Shown here piece after piece: positions 24,636 to 32,600 of a stretch of DNA of 64,000 nt. The stretch is from Planctomycetota bacterium (GTDB lineage: Bacteria > Planctomycetota > Phycisphaerae > Phycisphaerales > SM1A02). Position 1 is the stretch's first letter; each line of letters begins with the position of its first letter. The notes beneath the pieces were generated by a model. It made no database searches, was not told where the DNA came from, and was given only the letters and a program-made list of their open reading frames with translations. The DNA lies in contig JADFIR010000002.1 in the NCBI GenBank assembly GCA_022566535.1, positions 62,001 to 126,000 on the forward strand, read 5' to 3'. The translations under genes and the position numbers were made by a program.

Positions 24636-26378
24636 TCACTGTGTTGTACGCTCGCGCAGCTCATATATCTGCCCCGCCGCGAACGATCCGAACGACTCTT
24701 CCCGTCCGCCCAGCCACCGGACCGTCACCGCATCGACCTGTTGGGCTGGGCCAAGTCCGTAATGAATGCGCGGGTCGTTGCTGGCACAATAGCTATAGGT
24801 CCGTTGCACGAGGCGCCATTGAATCCGATCAGCGACATCGATGCGGACCGTGGCGCCGACGGCATCGCCGCCACGCCGATTGAGCACGCGAAACATGATC
24901 CAGTTGTTCGGTGATTCGATGATGTTGCGGAGCAGGTGCGGCCGGCCGTCCTTGTTCGCGACCACGATGTCGATGTCGCCATCGTTGTCGAGGTCGCCAA
25001 ATGCCGCAGCCCTGCTTGTCGCGGCCAAGAGAGTTGAGGTGCCGCCGCGCGGCAAGACTTCTTGAAACTGCCCGGTCTCGCTACCCCGAAACAGCAGATT
25101 CGGCTCGGCATACGGGTCTTCCGGATCGTACTGCCGGTCGGCGAACTTGACGCGGCCGTTGGCGACATACAGGTCCACCGATCCGTCGTGATCGAAATCG
25201 GCGAACCCCAACCCGAATCCGGTGAACCCCAGGCTCGGCGCCGCCAGCCCCATGATCGAGGTGGCGTCTTCAAACTTCCCGTTTCGATTGAGGTAGAAGG
25301 TGTTGGTTTCCTCGTGCAGGTGGGACATGAACAGATCAAGATCACCGTCGTTCTCGACGTCCACGGCCGCGACTCCCATGCCCGCCTCAGCCCAGCCATA
25401 ATGGTTCAGCGCGCAACCGGAGATGAGTGCCTCCTCGGTGAATCGCCCGCTGCCGTCACTCATCCACAGCTGATTTGCGGTCCCGTCGTTGGCGACATAG
25501 AAGTCGAGATGGCCGTCCCCGTTGTAATCCGCGCAGGCGATGCCAAAGCCGTTGCCGAACGCCTGACTCAAGTGGGATGACGTAGTGGCGTCCTCAAACG
25601 TGCCGTCGCCCAGATTGCGGTACATCGTATCGCGAGCGGACGCGTTGTAGTTCTTCGGCGAGCAGTAATCGCGCCTCCCGACCCGTGAATAGCATTCCAG
25701 CTCCTGGCCCCGAGACCAGTTGATGTAATTTGCTACGAAAAGATCAACATATCCGTCCAGGTCATAATCAACGAACGTGCAACTCGATCCCCACCCATCG
25801 TCACCGACCCCGGCTTGGGCGGTGACATCGGTGAAAGTTCCGTCACCGTTGTTGCGATACAGGACGTTGGGCCCAATGTTGGTGACGTACAGGTCGAGGT
25901 CTCCGTCCTCATCGTAATCGCCGGCCGTGCATCCCATGCCGTAGCCGGCGTCACCAACGCCTGCGATTTCCGTCACATCCTCGAACGTCCAGTCGCCTCG
26001 GTTTCGATAGAGTTTGTTGCCCGGCGCAGCGGTTGGGGAGGGACCCAGGCTTCCGCCCTGCACGAAATACAGGTCCAGGTATCCGTCACCGTCGTAGTCA
26101 AACAGCCCCACCCCGCCCGTAGAGATCTCCGGAAACCAATAGTGGCCGTCATGGCCGGAGGTGTGCTCGAAATCGACGTCTGAGCGCGCCGTCACATCCT
26201 CAAACCACGGCCGGTCGTTGGCGCCGTTTCCAGTCGAGGCGGAAGGCGCTGCCCGATGACACGCCGTAAACGAGCCGGCGATGAGAACGGTGGCTGCCAA
26301 CGGAAGAACAACGGTCCAGATGGTCGCGCGCCTGAAGGTCGTGCTGACTCGAAGGTCTTGCGGCTGGGTGGTGTTCAC
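24636..26378 (-). CDS. CRTAC1-type FG-GAP/UnbV lipoprotein
   Basis: About 580 residues. I choose a GTG at 26378 because the TPR gene upstream ends at 26392 and this start places a lipoprotein signal (hydrophobic 20-38, then FTAC with Cys40) at the N-terminus. The body is made of FG-GAP/VCBS repeats: FDYDGDGYLDLYFV, YDEDGDLDLYVT, YDLDGYVDLFVA, YNGDGHLDFYVA, VENDGDLDLFMS, FDHDGSVDLYVA and LDNDGDIDIVVA, with YRNxGDGTFxDVT linkers, and ends in an ASPIC/UnbV domain (NNWIMFRVLNRRGGDAVGAT). It follows the TPR gene by 13 bases and is very probably co-transcribed; TPR plus CRTAC1 pairs recur in planctomycetes and acidobacteria. Confidence 0.88.
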   Translation of the reverse strand: MNTTQPQDLRVSTTFRRATIWTVVLPLAATVLIAGSFTACHRAAPSASTGNGANDRPWFEDVTARSDVDFEHTSGHDGHYWFPEISTGGVGLFDYDGDGYLDLYFVQGGSLGPSPTAAPGNKLYRNRGDWTFEDVTEIAGVGDAGYGMGCTAGDYDEDGDLDLYVTNIGPNVLYRNNGDGTFTDVTAQAGVGDDGWGSSCTFVDYDLDGYVDLFVANYINWSRGQELECYSRVGRRDYCSPKNYNASARDTMYRNLGDGTFEDATTSSHLSQAFGNGFGIACADYNGDGHLDFYVANDGTANQLWMSDGSGRFTEEALISGCALNHYGWAEAGMGVAAVDVENDGDLDLFMSHLHEETNTFYLNRNGKFEDATSIMGLAAPSLGFTGFGLGFADFDHDGSVDLYVANGRVKFADRQYDPEDPYAEPNLLFRGSETGQFQEVLPRGGTSTLLAATSRAAAFGDLDNDGDIDIVVANKDGRPHLLRNIIESPNNWIMFRVLNRRGGDAVGATVRIDVADRIQWRLVQRTYSYCASNDPRIHYGLGPAQQVDAVTVRWLGGREESFGSFAAGQIYELRERTTQ

Positions 26379-26391
26379 AGTGATCTCAACT

Positions 26392-27903
26392 TCATCGTCG
26401 ATTCTCGAAGCCGGAAAGACGATTGGCCAGCGAGGACACCTTCGGATCATTGGGTGCGAGCCGCTGGGCTGCCGCCAAAGCTGCTGACGCCTCGTCCAAT
26501 TCCCCGAGACGCAGGCACGCATCGCCCAGGCTCAGGTGCGCCTGCAATAGAGACGGCACCTGGATCGCAGCATCTCGATAGTGCTCCTTTGCTTCCGCAT
26601 CGCGATCGAGCTGCACGCAGAGGTTTCCCAACTGCATGTGAAGAGCGGATTTCTTCGGCTCCAGACGGGCTGCGATCTGGAGCGCCTCCACGGCGTCGTC
26701 CTTGCGCTGAAATCTCAGAAGGCAACGTGCTCTGATACGGTGGGTCTGAGCAACCTTCGGAGCCAACGTGACAGAGCGATCGGCATACTCCAATGCCTTG
26801 CGGACTTGGCCAAGTTGCATGTGGCATGAGGCGAGATTGACGTACGTGGCGTATCGATCATAGTTGGTCCGTTCGGCGCGGAGCAACATATCACGCGCCT
26901 TCTCGGGTTGCTCAAGCCTCATATACACGATCGCGAGATTGTTCATGACGTCCACGTTGCGAGGATGCCACCGGAGCGTCTCCTCGAAAAACTGGGCGGC
27001 CTCCGCGTGACGACCGGCCTTCATGAACGCCAACGCCCGGCGCATTTGTCTCGGCACGCCCTTCGCGTGCGGCGGCAACTCCCTCATCCAGGGATCGATC
27101 ATGTACTTCTTTCCAGAGTTTGCCCCTCGATTCAATTCGCGCTGGGCATCGGCGCGGCGGCCAAGTCCTCCAGAGGCAAGCCCCAGCAAGTAGCTGGCCG
27201 ATCGATCGCCGGGCCTCAATTCGAGGGCCCTTTCCAGCAATTCGGCGGCACGCGCAAAGTCACGTGCTCGCAGCTTCACATCGGCCAGCCCCATGTAGCC
27301 CTCCGGGGCGGTCGGAGCGAACTCGATCACTTGGCGAAACGCTGTCTCCGCCTCCGCAATGGCGCCAGTTTCCAATAGGGCGTCGCCCAAGCGATGATGC
27401 GCAAAAGCAAAGCCCGGGAATTGCTGCACCGTCCCTTGCAGCACAGCTAACGCGCCTGCAGAGTCGCCAAGTTTCTGCGTCGCAATGGCCAAATGGAGTC
27501 TTGCCAGCGGCTGCAACGGGTCCAGCTTGACGGCGATCCTGAAGCATGCCTGCGCTTCCGGCCAGAGTTCATTGGCCTCATACACCAGACCCAGCGTGGC
27601 ATGTTGGTCAGCATCGCGCGGCGCTTCACGTACTCTTTGGATGTATGGCGACACATAGGACCAAAATTGCGGATGCAGTTGATCCACGTCGCTTGGAATC
27701 ACAACCTCTGGAGCCGCTGCCAGCCACCGCCACCCCAGATATCCTCCGACACCGAGGACCGCGACACCCAACAGCGCGATGACGCCCGCCGGCCGGCGTG
27801 CTCCGCGTGCCGGCGTGCTGCCGCATGCACGATCATCGTGCCGTCTGAACTCATCCGGCTGGGTCCGCGACCTCGCTCGTTTGGCCCGTGATTTCTTCGT
27901 CAA
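26392..27903 (-). CDS. Membrane-anchored tetratricopeptide-repeat protein
   Basis: 503 residues. A basic N-terminus and one membrane helix (about residues 40-62, GVIALLGVAVLGVGGYLGW) precede some ten TPR units, for example DQHATLGLVYEANELWPEAQ, PEGYMGLADVKLRARDFARA, VDVMNNLAIVYMRLEQPEKA, ALHMQLGNLCVQLDRDAEAK and LLQAHLSLGDACLRLGELDE. TPRs bind partner proteins; the domain would face the periplasm. The CRTAC1 lipoprotein gene follows 13 bases later on the same transcript, and it is the obvious candidate partner. Confidence 0.88.
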   Translation of the reverse strand: MTKKSRAKRARSRTQPDEFRRHDDRACGSTPARGARRPAGVIALLGVAVLGVGGYLGWRWLAAAPEVVIPSDVDQLHPQFWSYVSPYIQRVREAPRDADQHATLGLVYEANELWPEAQACFRIAVKLDPLQPLARLHLAIATQKLGDSAGALAVLQGTVQQFPGFAFAHHRLGDALLETGAIAEAETAFRQVIEFAPTAPEGYMGLADVKLRARDFARAAELLERALELRPGDRSASYLLGLASGGLGRRADAQRELNRGANSGKKYMIDPWMRELPPHAKGVPRQMRRALAFMKAGRHAEAAQFFEETLRWHPRNVDVMNNLAIVYMRLEQPEKARDMLLRAERTNYDRYATYVNLASCHMQLGQVRKALEYADRSVTLAPKVAQTHRIRARCLLRFQRKDDAVEALQIAARLEPKKSALHMQLGNLCVQLDRDAEAKEHYRDAAIQVPSLLQAHLSLGDACLRLGELDEASAALAAAQRLAPNDPKVSSLANRLSGFENRR

Positions 27904-28141
27904 TTCATCGTCTCATTGCGACATTGTCCACAATCGACGAGCGGACACACCGCTTGCGATCTCCACTTCAGCTCCTTGGAACCGCTGCGGCGGATCGGGT
28001 GAGGACCAATCATACGCCATCGGTGAGATCACAAGAGGGACCTTTCTCCCTGTGGCTGGCGGAATCGACGGTCAGCAGGTGCGCTTCGCGGGCCTCGGTG
28101 CGATACCATCTCCCCAAATGCGCGGATGAGGAGCTGAGTGC

Positions 28142-28933
28142 ATGAACGTCTGTGTCATCATTCCTGCCGCGGGTCGAGGCACGCGGTTCGGACCATCGGA
28201 CAAGCTAAGCCAGGAAGTCGGCGGGCGGCCGCTTCTGATGCGCACCGTGGAGTTGTTCACGAAGCGAGATGAAGTCAGATCGATAATCGTCGCCGGGCCC
28301 CCCGAAGCACTGGAAGACTTCAAGAATCGGTACGGCGCCCCACTCGGCTTTCACGGGGCCGCCATCATGCAAGGCGGTCGGTTGGGGCGCTGGGAAACCG
28401 TCCGCAACGCACTTGAGGCTGTGCCCGAAGGCTCCACCCACATCGCCGTGCACGACGCCGCCAGAGCAGCGGTGAGCAAGCAGCTTCTTGATCGTGTATT
28501 CGAAGCGGCCCGCACACTTGCTGCGGTCATTCCCGCCGTGCCGATCGCCGCGACGCTCAAGCGGGCTTCGGATGAGACGATCGATGTGGCGGACCATCGG
28601 GGCGATGCGCTGGCCGACGCAATCCTCGGCGAGGCCGGGCGGCAGTCCATCGCGGCCCGCCAAGTCATCGAGACCGTGGACCGTAGCGGGCTGGTCGAAG
28701 TGCAGACGCCGCAGATCTTCGACGCCGACCTGCTTCGCCGCGCCTACGCCCAGGTAGACCTGAGTTACGCCACGGATGACGCGTCTCTTATCGAGCAGCT
28801 TGGGGAGCCGGTCTACGTGGTCCAGGGCGACGTGCGGAATATCAAGGTCACGACGCCCGCAGACCTGAAGTTGCTGCGCTCGATCCTCGGTGTCAAGCCG
28901 CCGTCCGAGAGGCCGATTCATAAACGCTTCTGA
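28142..28933 (+). CDS. ispD: 2-C-methyl-D-erythritol 4-phosphate cytidylyltransferase
   Basis: IspD attaches CMP to methylerythritol phosphate in the non-mevalonate isoprenoid pathway. The 263-residue protein starts with the nucleotide-binding signature IIPAAGRGTRFGPSDKL, has the substrate loop HIAVHDAARAAV near residue 103 and ends with VEVQTPQIFDADLL, YATDDASLIEQLG and DVRNIKVTTPADLKLL, all family marks. The canonical PKQ is SDKL here, but the lysine is kept. GAGGAG lies upstream of the ATG. ispF, often fused or adjacent, is not present. Confidence 0.9.
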   Translation: MNVCVIIPAAGRGTRFGPSDKLSQEVGGRPLLMRTVELFTKRDEVRSIIVAGPPEALEDFKNRYGAPLGFHGAAIMQGGRLGRWETVRNALEAVPEGSTHIAVHDAARAAVSKQLLDRVFEAARTLAAVIPAVPIAATLKRASDETIDVADHRGDALADAILGEAGRQSIAARQVIETVDRSGLVEVQTPQIFDADLLRRAYAQVDLSYATDDASLIEQLGEPVYVVQGDVRNIKVTTPADLKLLRSILGVKPPSERPIHKRF

Positions 28934-29070
28934 GCGCCAATTGCTTGCACCCGCCCGATACCGGCCGGCTCACCAAGACATGCATGAGCAAGCTCACAGC
29001 GAGCCGGGTTGTGCCAACCCGGTGGACTTGCGCATGCGATGCGTATCCGAAACCGGAATAAGAGCGCAAG

Positions 29071-29098
29071 AAGCCCACGGACTACAGTCCGTGGGCTT
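29071..29098. repeat. Perfect 12-bp palindrome between convergent genes
   Basis: Arms AAGCCCACGGAC (29071-29082) and GTCCGTGGGCTT (29087-29098) flank the loop TACA. The element lies between ispD and the dockerin-tailed gene, which converge. It could work as a bidirectional terminator but has no T-run; its shape is that of the REP-like palindromes elsewhere in the window. Confidence 0.65.
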
Positions 29099-29132
29099 GG
29101 GCTTGTAGCATGTCGGCGTTTCGGCGATTACC

Positions 29133-30983
29133 TCACGGGCATGCCCCCCAGTTGGCGATGAGGGTGAGCAGGTCGAAGATGTCGACGGTTCCGCCGCCAT
29201 CGAAGTCCGGCGGGCAGGGCGCCTCGCACGGTCCCCACGCCGCCAGCAGCGCGAGCAGGTCGAGGATGCCCACGTCGCCTGAGCCGTTGAGGTCCCAGGG
29301 GCAAGCGGGGCCGCCGGAGAGGTACACGGTGATCACCGAGATCCCTTCGGCTCCATCAGTGGGGTCATAGAGGTTAACCCGGCCGATGCTGAGACCGTCT
29401 TCCATCACGATCCCCAGGAACGCCTTCTCCTCGGAAGCGACATCAATATCGATCTTGCCCACGGGCTCCTCATTCATGTCGTGCACCGTCACAAAGATCC
29501 CGCCGCCTCCGCTCGAAGCGGTGATGATCTCCAACGCCATGGCCGTATGGTTATCACCGGCCGGCGGACCGCTGAGAATGTCAAAGCTGTCCACAAAGGT
29601 GTTCGCCAAGAGGGCGTTGGTGGGAAGGCCAAGGAATCCGTCTGTCGCAAACGCCAGGCCGTCAACGCCGCCCGGGTTCGGACCGGGAGGCTGCGGGTTC
29701 GGGCCGTCGTTGGACTGGAACGAGACGTTGTCAAGCTCAGGCGGCCACAGGTCATCCCCCCCTGCGTCCGTCCACGGATCGTCCGGATCAGCCGAATGGG
29801 TGTTGATGTTCTGCGGGTCATCGATCGCGACGACGCTTGCGGGCGGCAGATTGTTGGGTTTGAAGTTCCACGTGGCCTTGCTTATCTTGCCCGCAGCGCT
29901 CACTGCGGCCTCGAAGGCAGCCGGATCCAAGAAGAAGTTGGCTCCCTTCGGCGGCGTGCAGTCGACGTTCGCGCAGTCAGTCTCGTCGCCCTGGAAGGTT
30001 CCGCCGAGGCCGGTGCATTCAGCGGGCGTCGTCGCGTCCATGCACGAACCGTCCAAGAAGCAGCAGGCGCCGGTCGGCGGCGGCCCGGTAGGCTCGATGG
30101 TCACCGTGCCGCTGCCCGCAGGGTCGAGATAACCGCCGCCGAGACGAATCGTGTAGCAGTCGCCCTCTACGGCGTCGAAGATCACCTCGGAGCCGTCCGC
30201 AGGGCAACCGCCATCGTTGCATTCGATCAGCATTTCCTTGGTGAGCGGGCATTCACAGCCAGCATAAACGGCCAGCTTGGCTGCGAAATCGGCCTGCCCA
30301 CAGGTGTGAACCCGCACCGGTCCGGTGAAACTCGCGGTGTAGTTGAACCAAACATCAGCGCCGATCCCGGTGAACCCATCCCAACAGGGACCCTCCTCAG
30401 GGTCCGTGCCGTCGTGGGTGGCACACACCGTCGTGAATTCAAACACGCCTTCGGCGATTGCAGTCGCATCTTCGCAATTGTCGTTGGCGGGAATTTGGTC
30501 CGGCTCGCAGGTGCAGAAATCCTCAGCCTCATCGACGCAGAAGCCGTCCCAGTCCACGTTGCAACAGTACGGATCGACCCCGCAGACCGTGAGACAGCAG
30601 CCAGCGCAATCTTGTCCGCCGCAGGTGTCATCACAAAACGGGCTGCCATTGGCGCTGAAGCAGTCGCCCGTTCCGGGTACGCCGCAGGCCTCCTTTGGCA
30701 CGCAAAGCTTCGAAGCGAGCTGAACGCACAGGGCGTCCCAATTCAGTGAGCAGCATAACGGATTGACGGCGCACACCGCCTCGCAGCAGCCCAGACACGG
30801 GTCATCTCCGCAGGTGTCGTCACAGCCGGGCATTTGATGGGGCACGTCGCACGGCCCGGCCTCGGGACTGCACGCCTTAGGCTGTCCGCTGGCGACCGCG
30901 ACCGCAACGTACGCTGCACTCAATCCGAATGCCCATGCGAAACCAAATCTTCTATCACTATTGCTCCAGTGAAAGCACCTCAT
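29133..30983 (-). CDS. Secreted Cys-rich protein with planctomycete dockerin-like tail
   Basis: 616 residues with a signal peptide (hydrophobic AFGLSAAYVAVAVASG). Near the N-terminus are two copies of a Cys-rich motif of about 45 residues, each beginning CDDTCG and containing a GCC pair and a CC pair before an NWD or VDWD element. A beta-rich region follows (residues ~165-290, GADVWFNYTASFTGPVRVHT), then TGACCFLDGSCMDATTPAEC. The C-terminus carries two calcium-loop repeats, DLNGSGDVGILDLLALLAAW and DFDGGGTVDIFDLLTLIANW, the dockerin-like tail typical of Phycisphaerae exported proteins. Function unknown; likely extracellular or cell-surface. Confidence 0.85.
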   Translation of the reverse strand: MRCFHWSNSDRRFGFAWAFGLSAAYVAVAVASGQPKACSPEAGPCDVPHQMPGCDDTCGDDPCLGCCEAVCAVNPLCCSLNWDALCVQLASKLCVPKEACGVPGTGDCFSANGSPFCDDTCGGQDCAGCCLTVCGVDPYCCNVDWDGFCVDEAEDFCTCEPDQIPANDNCEDATAIAEGVFEFTTVCATHDGTDPEEGPCWDGFTGIGADVWFNYTASFTGPVRVHTCGQADFAAKLAVYAGCECPLTKEMLIECNDGGCPADGSEVIFDAVEGDCYTIRLGGGYLDPAGSGTVTIEPTGPPPTGACCFLDGSCMDATTPAECTGLGGTFQGDETDCANVDCTPPKGANFFLDPAAFEAAVSAAGKISKATWNFKPNNLPPASVVAIDDPQNINTHSADPDDPWTDAGGDDLWPPELDNVSFQSNDGPNPQPPGPNPGGVDGLAFATDGFLGLPTNALLANTFVDSFDILSGPPAGDNHTAMALEIITASSGGGGIFVTVHDMNEEPVGKIDIDVASEEKAFLGIVMEDGLSIGRVNLYDPTDGAEGISVITVYLSGGPACPWDLNGSGDVGILDLLALLAAWGPCEAPCPPDFDGGGTVDIFDLLTLIANWGACP

Positions 30984-31333
30984 GGCTGTTCTCCTTTACT
31001 GCTCTCCATAGCGGCCTTCCCAGCGGCGCCTTGAGGTCAAGAGGGCAGTCATCGTTCACTAGCCCCGGCCCCCCAACCATGTCAGCAGGGCCTATCGCCG
31101 CTCAACCACGGCCCAGAAGCGTCATAGCGCTTCATACGCTGATAATATACGTCGCTAGGAGACAAACGCAAGAGAGTATCACAAGAAACGAGAGCGGTAG
31201 GGGCCCATTCGAGCTTGGCCTCGCGGGCCCATCAGCGAACGTGGGGCGTGCCCGTCGGGCTGGTTAGCCACTTCGCCGCACTCACGCCCAATTCGGGCAC
31301 TTGCGGCCCGGCCCCACCCACAGGGTCCCTTGT

Positions 31334-31447
31334 TCAGCCCCCATTTCCTGCCAGCTTCGCCAAGTCGCATGAGTCGACGAATCCGTCGGGCGGGCTATTC
31401 GGCGGGTTACCCGGTCCGGCAATATCCGCAAAGGTGAGATTCTCGAG
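31334..31447 (-). pseudogene. Remnant of a dockerin-type C-terminal tail
   Basis: On the minus strand the segment ends LTFADIAGPGNPPNSPPDGF, then VDSCDLAKLAGNGG and a stop. The pattern (ADIAxPGNPxxxPDGxVDxxDLAxL) is that of the C-terminal tails of planctomycete secreted proteins. Upstream in the same frame there is nothing gene-like and the sua5 gene begins at 31482, so only the tail seems to survive. The 500-bp gap 30984-31481 holds nothing else I can support except promoter sequence for the gene at 30983. Confidence 0.4.
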
Positions 31448-31481
31448 GGGAGCAATCCTCGTGGCGTGGGTAGAGGCGCAC

Positions 31482-32474
31482 TCACTTCTCCTCGTTGCCT
31501 TGCGTCGCGCGTTGCAGGCGATCATGGATCGCCGGCCAGATGCCTTGCGTCTGAGGCGGGGTTTCGATGATGATTTGCTTAAGGTGCATCGCGTCTGCTT
31601 GGCGCAGGGCATCGTATAAGCGAGCGGCGTAGACCTTTGCTGAGCCCGGCATGACGATCGAGCAATGCGGGGCCGCAACGACATCCGCATCGAAGCACAG
31701 CACAACCGCGGGCACACCCAGCGCATCGAGTCGGCTGCGCAGTGAAGGACCGTCAACCAATTCCGCGGGCGTGTGCGGGGCGTAATGCCTAGCCCACGTG
31801 CCAGGGCTCGCCGCCTGGGTGGTGATCTGGTGCGCCTCAACCTCGCCGAGCACACGGCGAAGGTGTTCAATGGCCACCGCGCCCGGCCGCAACACGTGGG
31901 CTACGGCGCCGCAGAGATCCACCACGGTCGATTCGATCCCGATCTCGCACGGCCCGCCGTCGAGGATCACCAAGTCGTCGACATCCGCAAAATCCTCGGC
32001 CACGTGCCGGGCCGTGGTTGGCGAAACAAATCCCCAGCGGTTGGCCGACGGGGCGGAGATCGATGAACCAAACGCCCCCAGAAGTCGTCTGGCCAGCGGA
32101 TGAGCGGGGGCCCGCACGGCGATGGTGCTCCAGCCGGCCGTCGCGGCCGCGGGCACCAGCGCGCCCCGTGGCAGGACAATCGTCAGCGGTCCCGGCCAGA
32201 ACCGCTCGGCCAAACGCTGGCACCGCTCGTTCCATTGGGCCACGACTTGACGGGCTTGAGCCGGGTCGAGCACGTGCGCGATCAGAGGGTTGCGTGCCGG
32301 ACGGCCTTTGAGTTGGTAAACCCTCTCGATTGCTGAGACGTTGAAGGTGTCAGCTCCGAGGCCGTAGACCGTCTCGGTGGTGAAGGCCACGATCTGGCCC
32401 TCGCGAAGCAGCCGCGCGGCCTGGGCGATCGCCTCGTCAGTGGGCGGGACAAGACGAGGCATCATTCGTTCCAA
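31482..32474 (-). CDS. sua5: L-threonylcarbamoyladenylate synthase (Sua5 type)
   Basis: The enzyme makes threonylcarbamoyl-AMP for t6A37 in tRNAs that read ANN codons. The first ~190 residues form the YrdC domain (FTTETVYGLGADTFN, KGRPARNPLIAHV, RFWPGPLTIVLPR, SAPSANRWGFVSPTTARHV), and the remainder, with SPGTWARHYAPHTPAELVD, is the Sua5 C-terminal domain, which distinguishes it from short TsaC; 330 residues is the usual Sua5 length. A second start two codons in (MMPRL) is possible. It follows the TolC-like gene on the same strand, 126 bases downstream. Confidence 0.93.
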   Translation of the reverse strand: MERMMPRLVPPTDEAIAQAARLLREGQIVAFTTETVYGLGADTFNVSAIERVYQLKGRPARNPLIAHVLDPAQARQVVAQWNERCQRLAERFWPGPLTIVLPRGALVPAAATAGWSTIAVRAPAHPLARRLLGAFGSSISAPSANRWGFVSPTTARHVAEDFADVDDLVILDGGPCEIGIESTVVDLCGAVAHVLRPGAVAIEHLRRVLGEVEAHQITTQAASPGTWARHYAPHTPAELVDGPSLRSRLDALGVPAVVLCFDADVVAAPHCSIVMPGSAKVYAARLYDALRQADAMHLKQIIIETPPQTQGIWPAIHDRLQRATQGNEEK

Positions 32475-32499
32475 GGCTGGAAGCCACCATTATTCATCA

Positions 32500-32532
32500 C
32501 CGCTGACGCGCAGAGGACGAAGAGATCTGGAA
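32500..32532 (-). repeat. Degenerate CTCTGCG-type dispersed repeat
   Basis: On the minus strand this reads CTCTTCGTCCTCTGCG followed by CGTCAGCGGTGA, a degenerate member of a low-complexity repeat also seen, in longer form, at 32621-32660 and 45741-45780. It lies about 25 bases upstream of the sua5 start codon. Confidence 0.4.
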
Positions 32533-32600
32533 GGGATATGTTCATCAACGCAAGGGCTCAATGTCACACACGACAGCCTGCGATGTTGTACAGCGGGGCT

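Noticed and set aside
29481-30749. 422-codon plus-strand frame across the dockerin-tailed gene
   Set aside because: It is the complement of a Cys-rich, repeat-bearing protein with a clear signal peptide; the antisense product has no motif.
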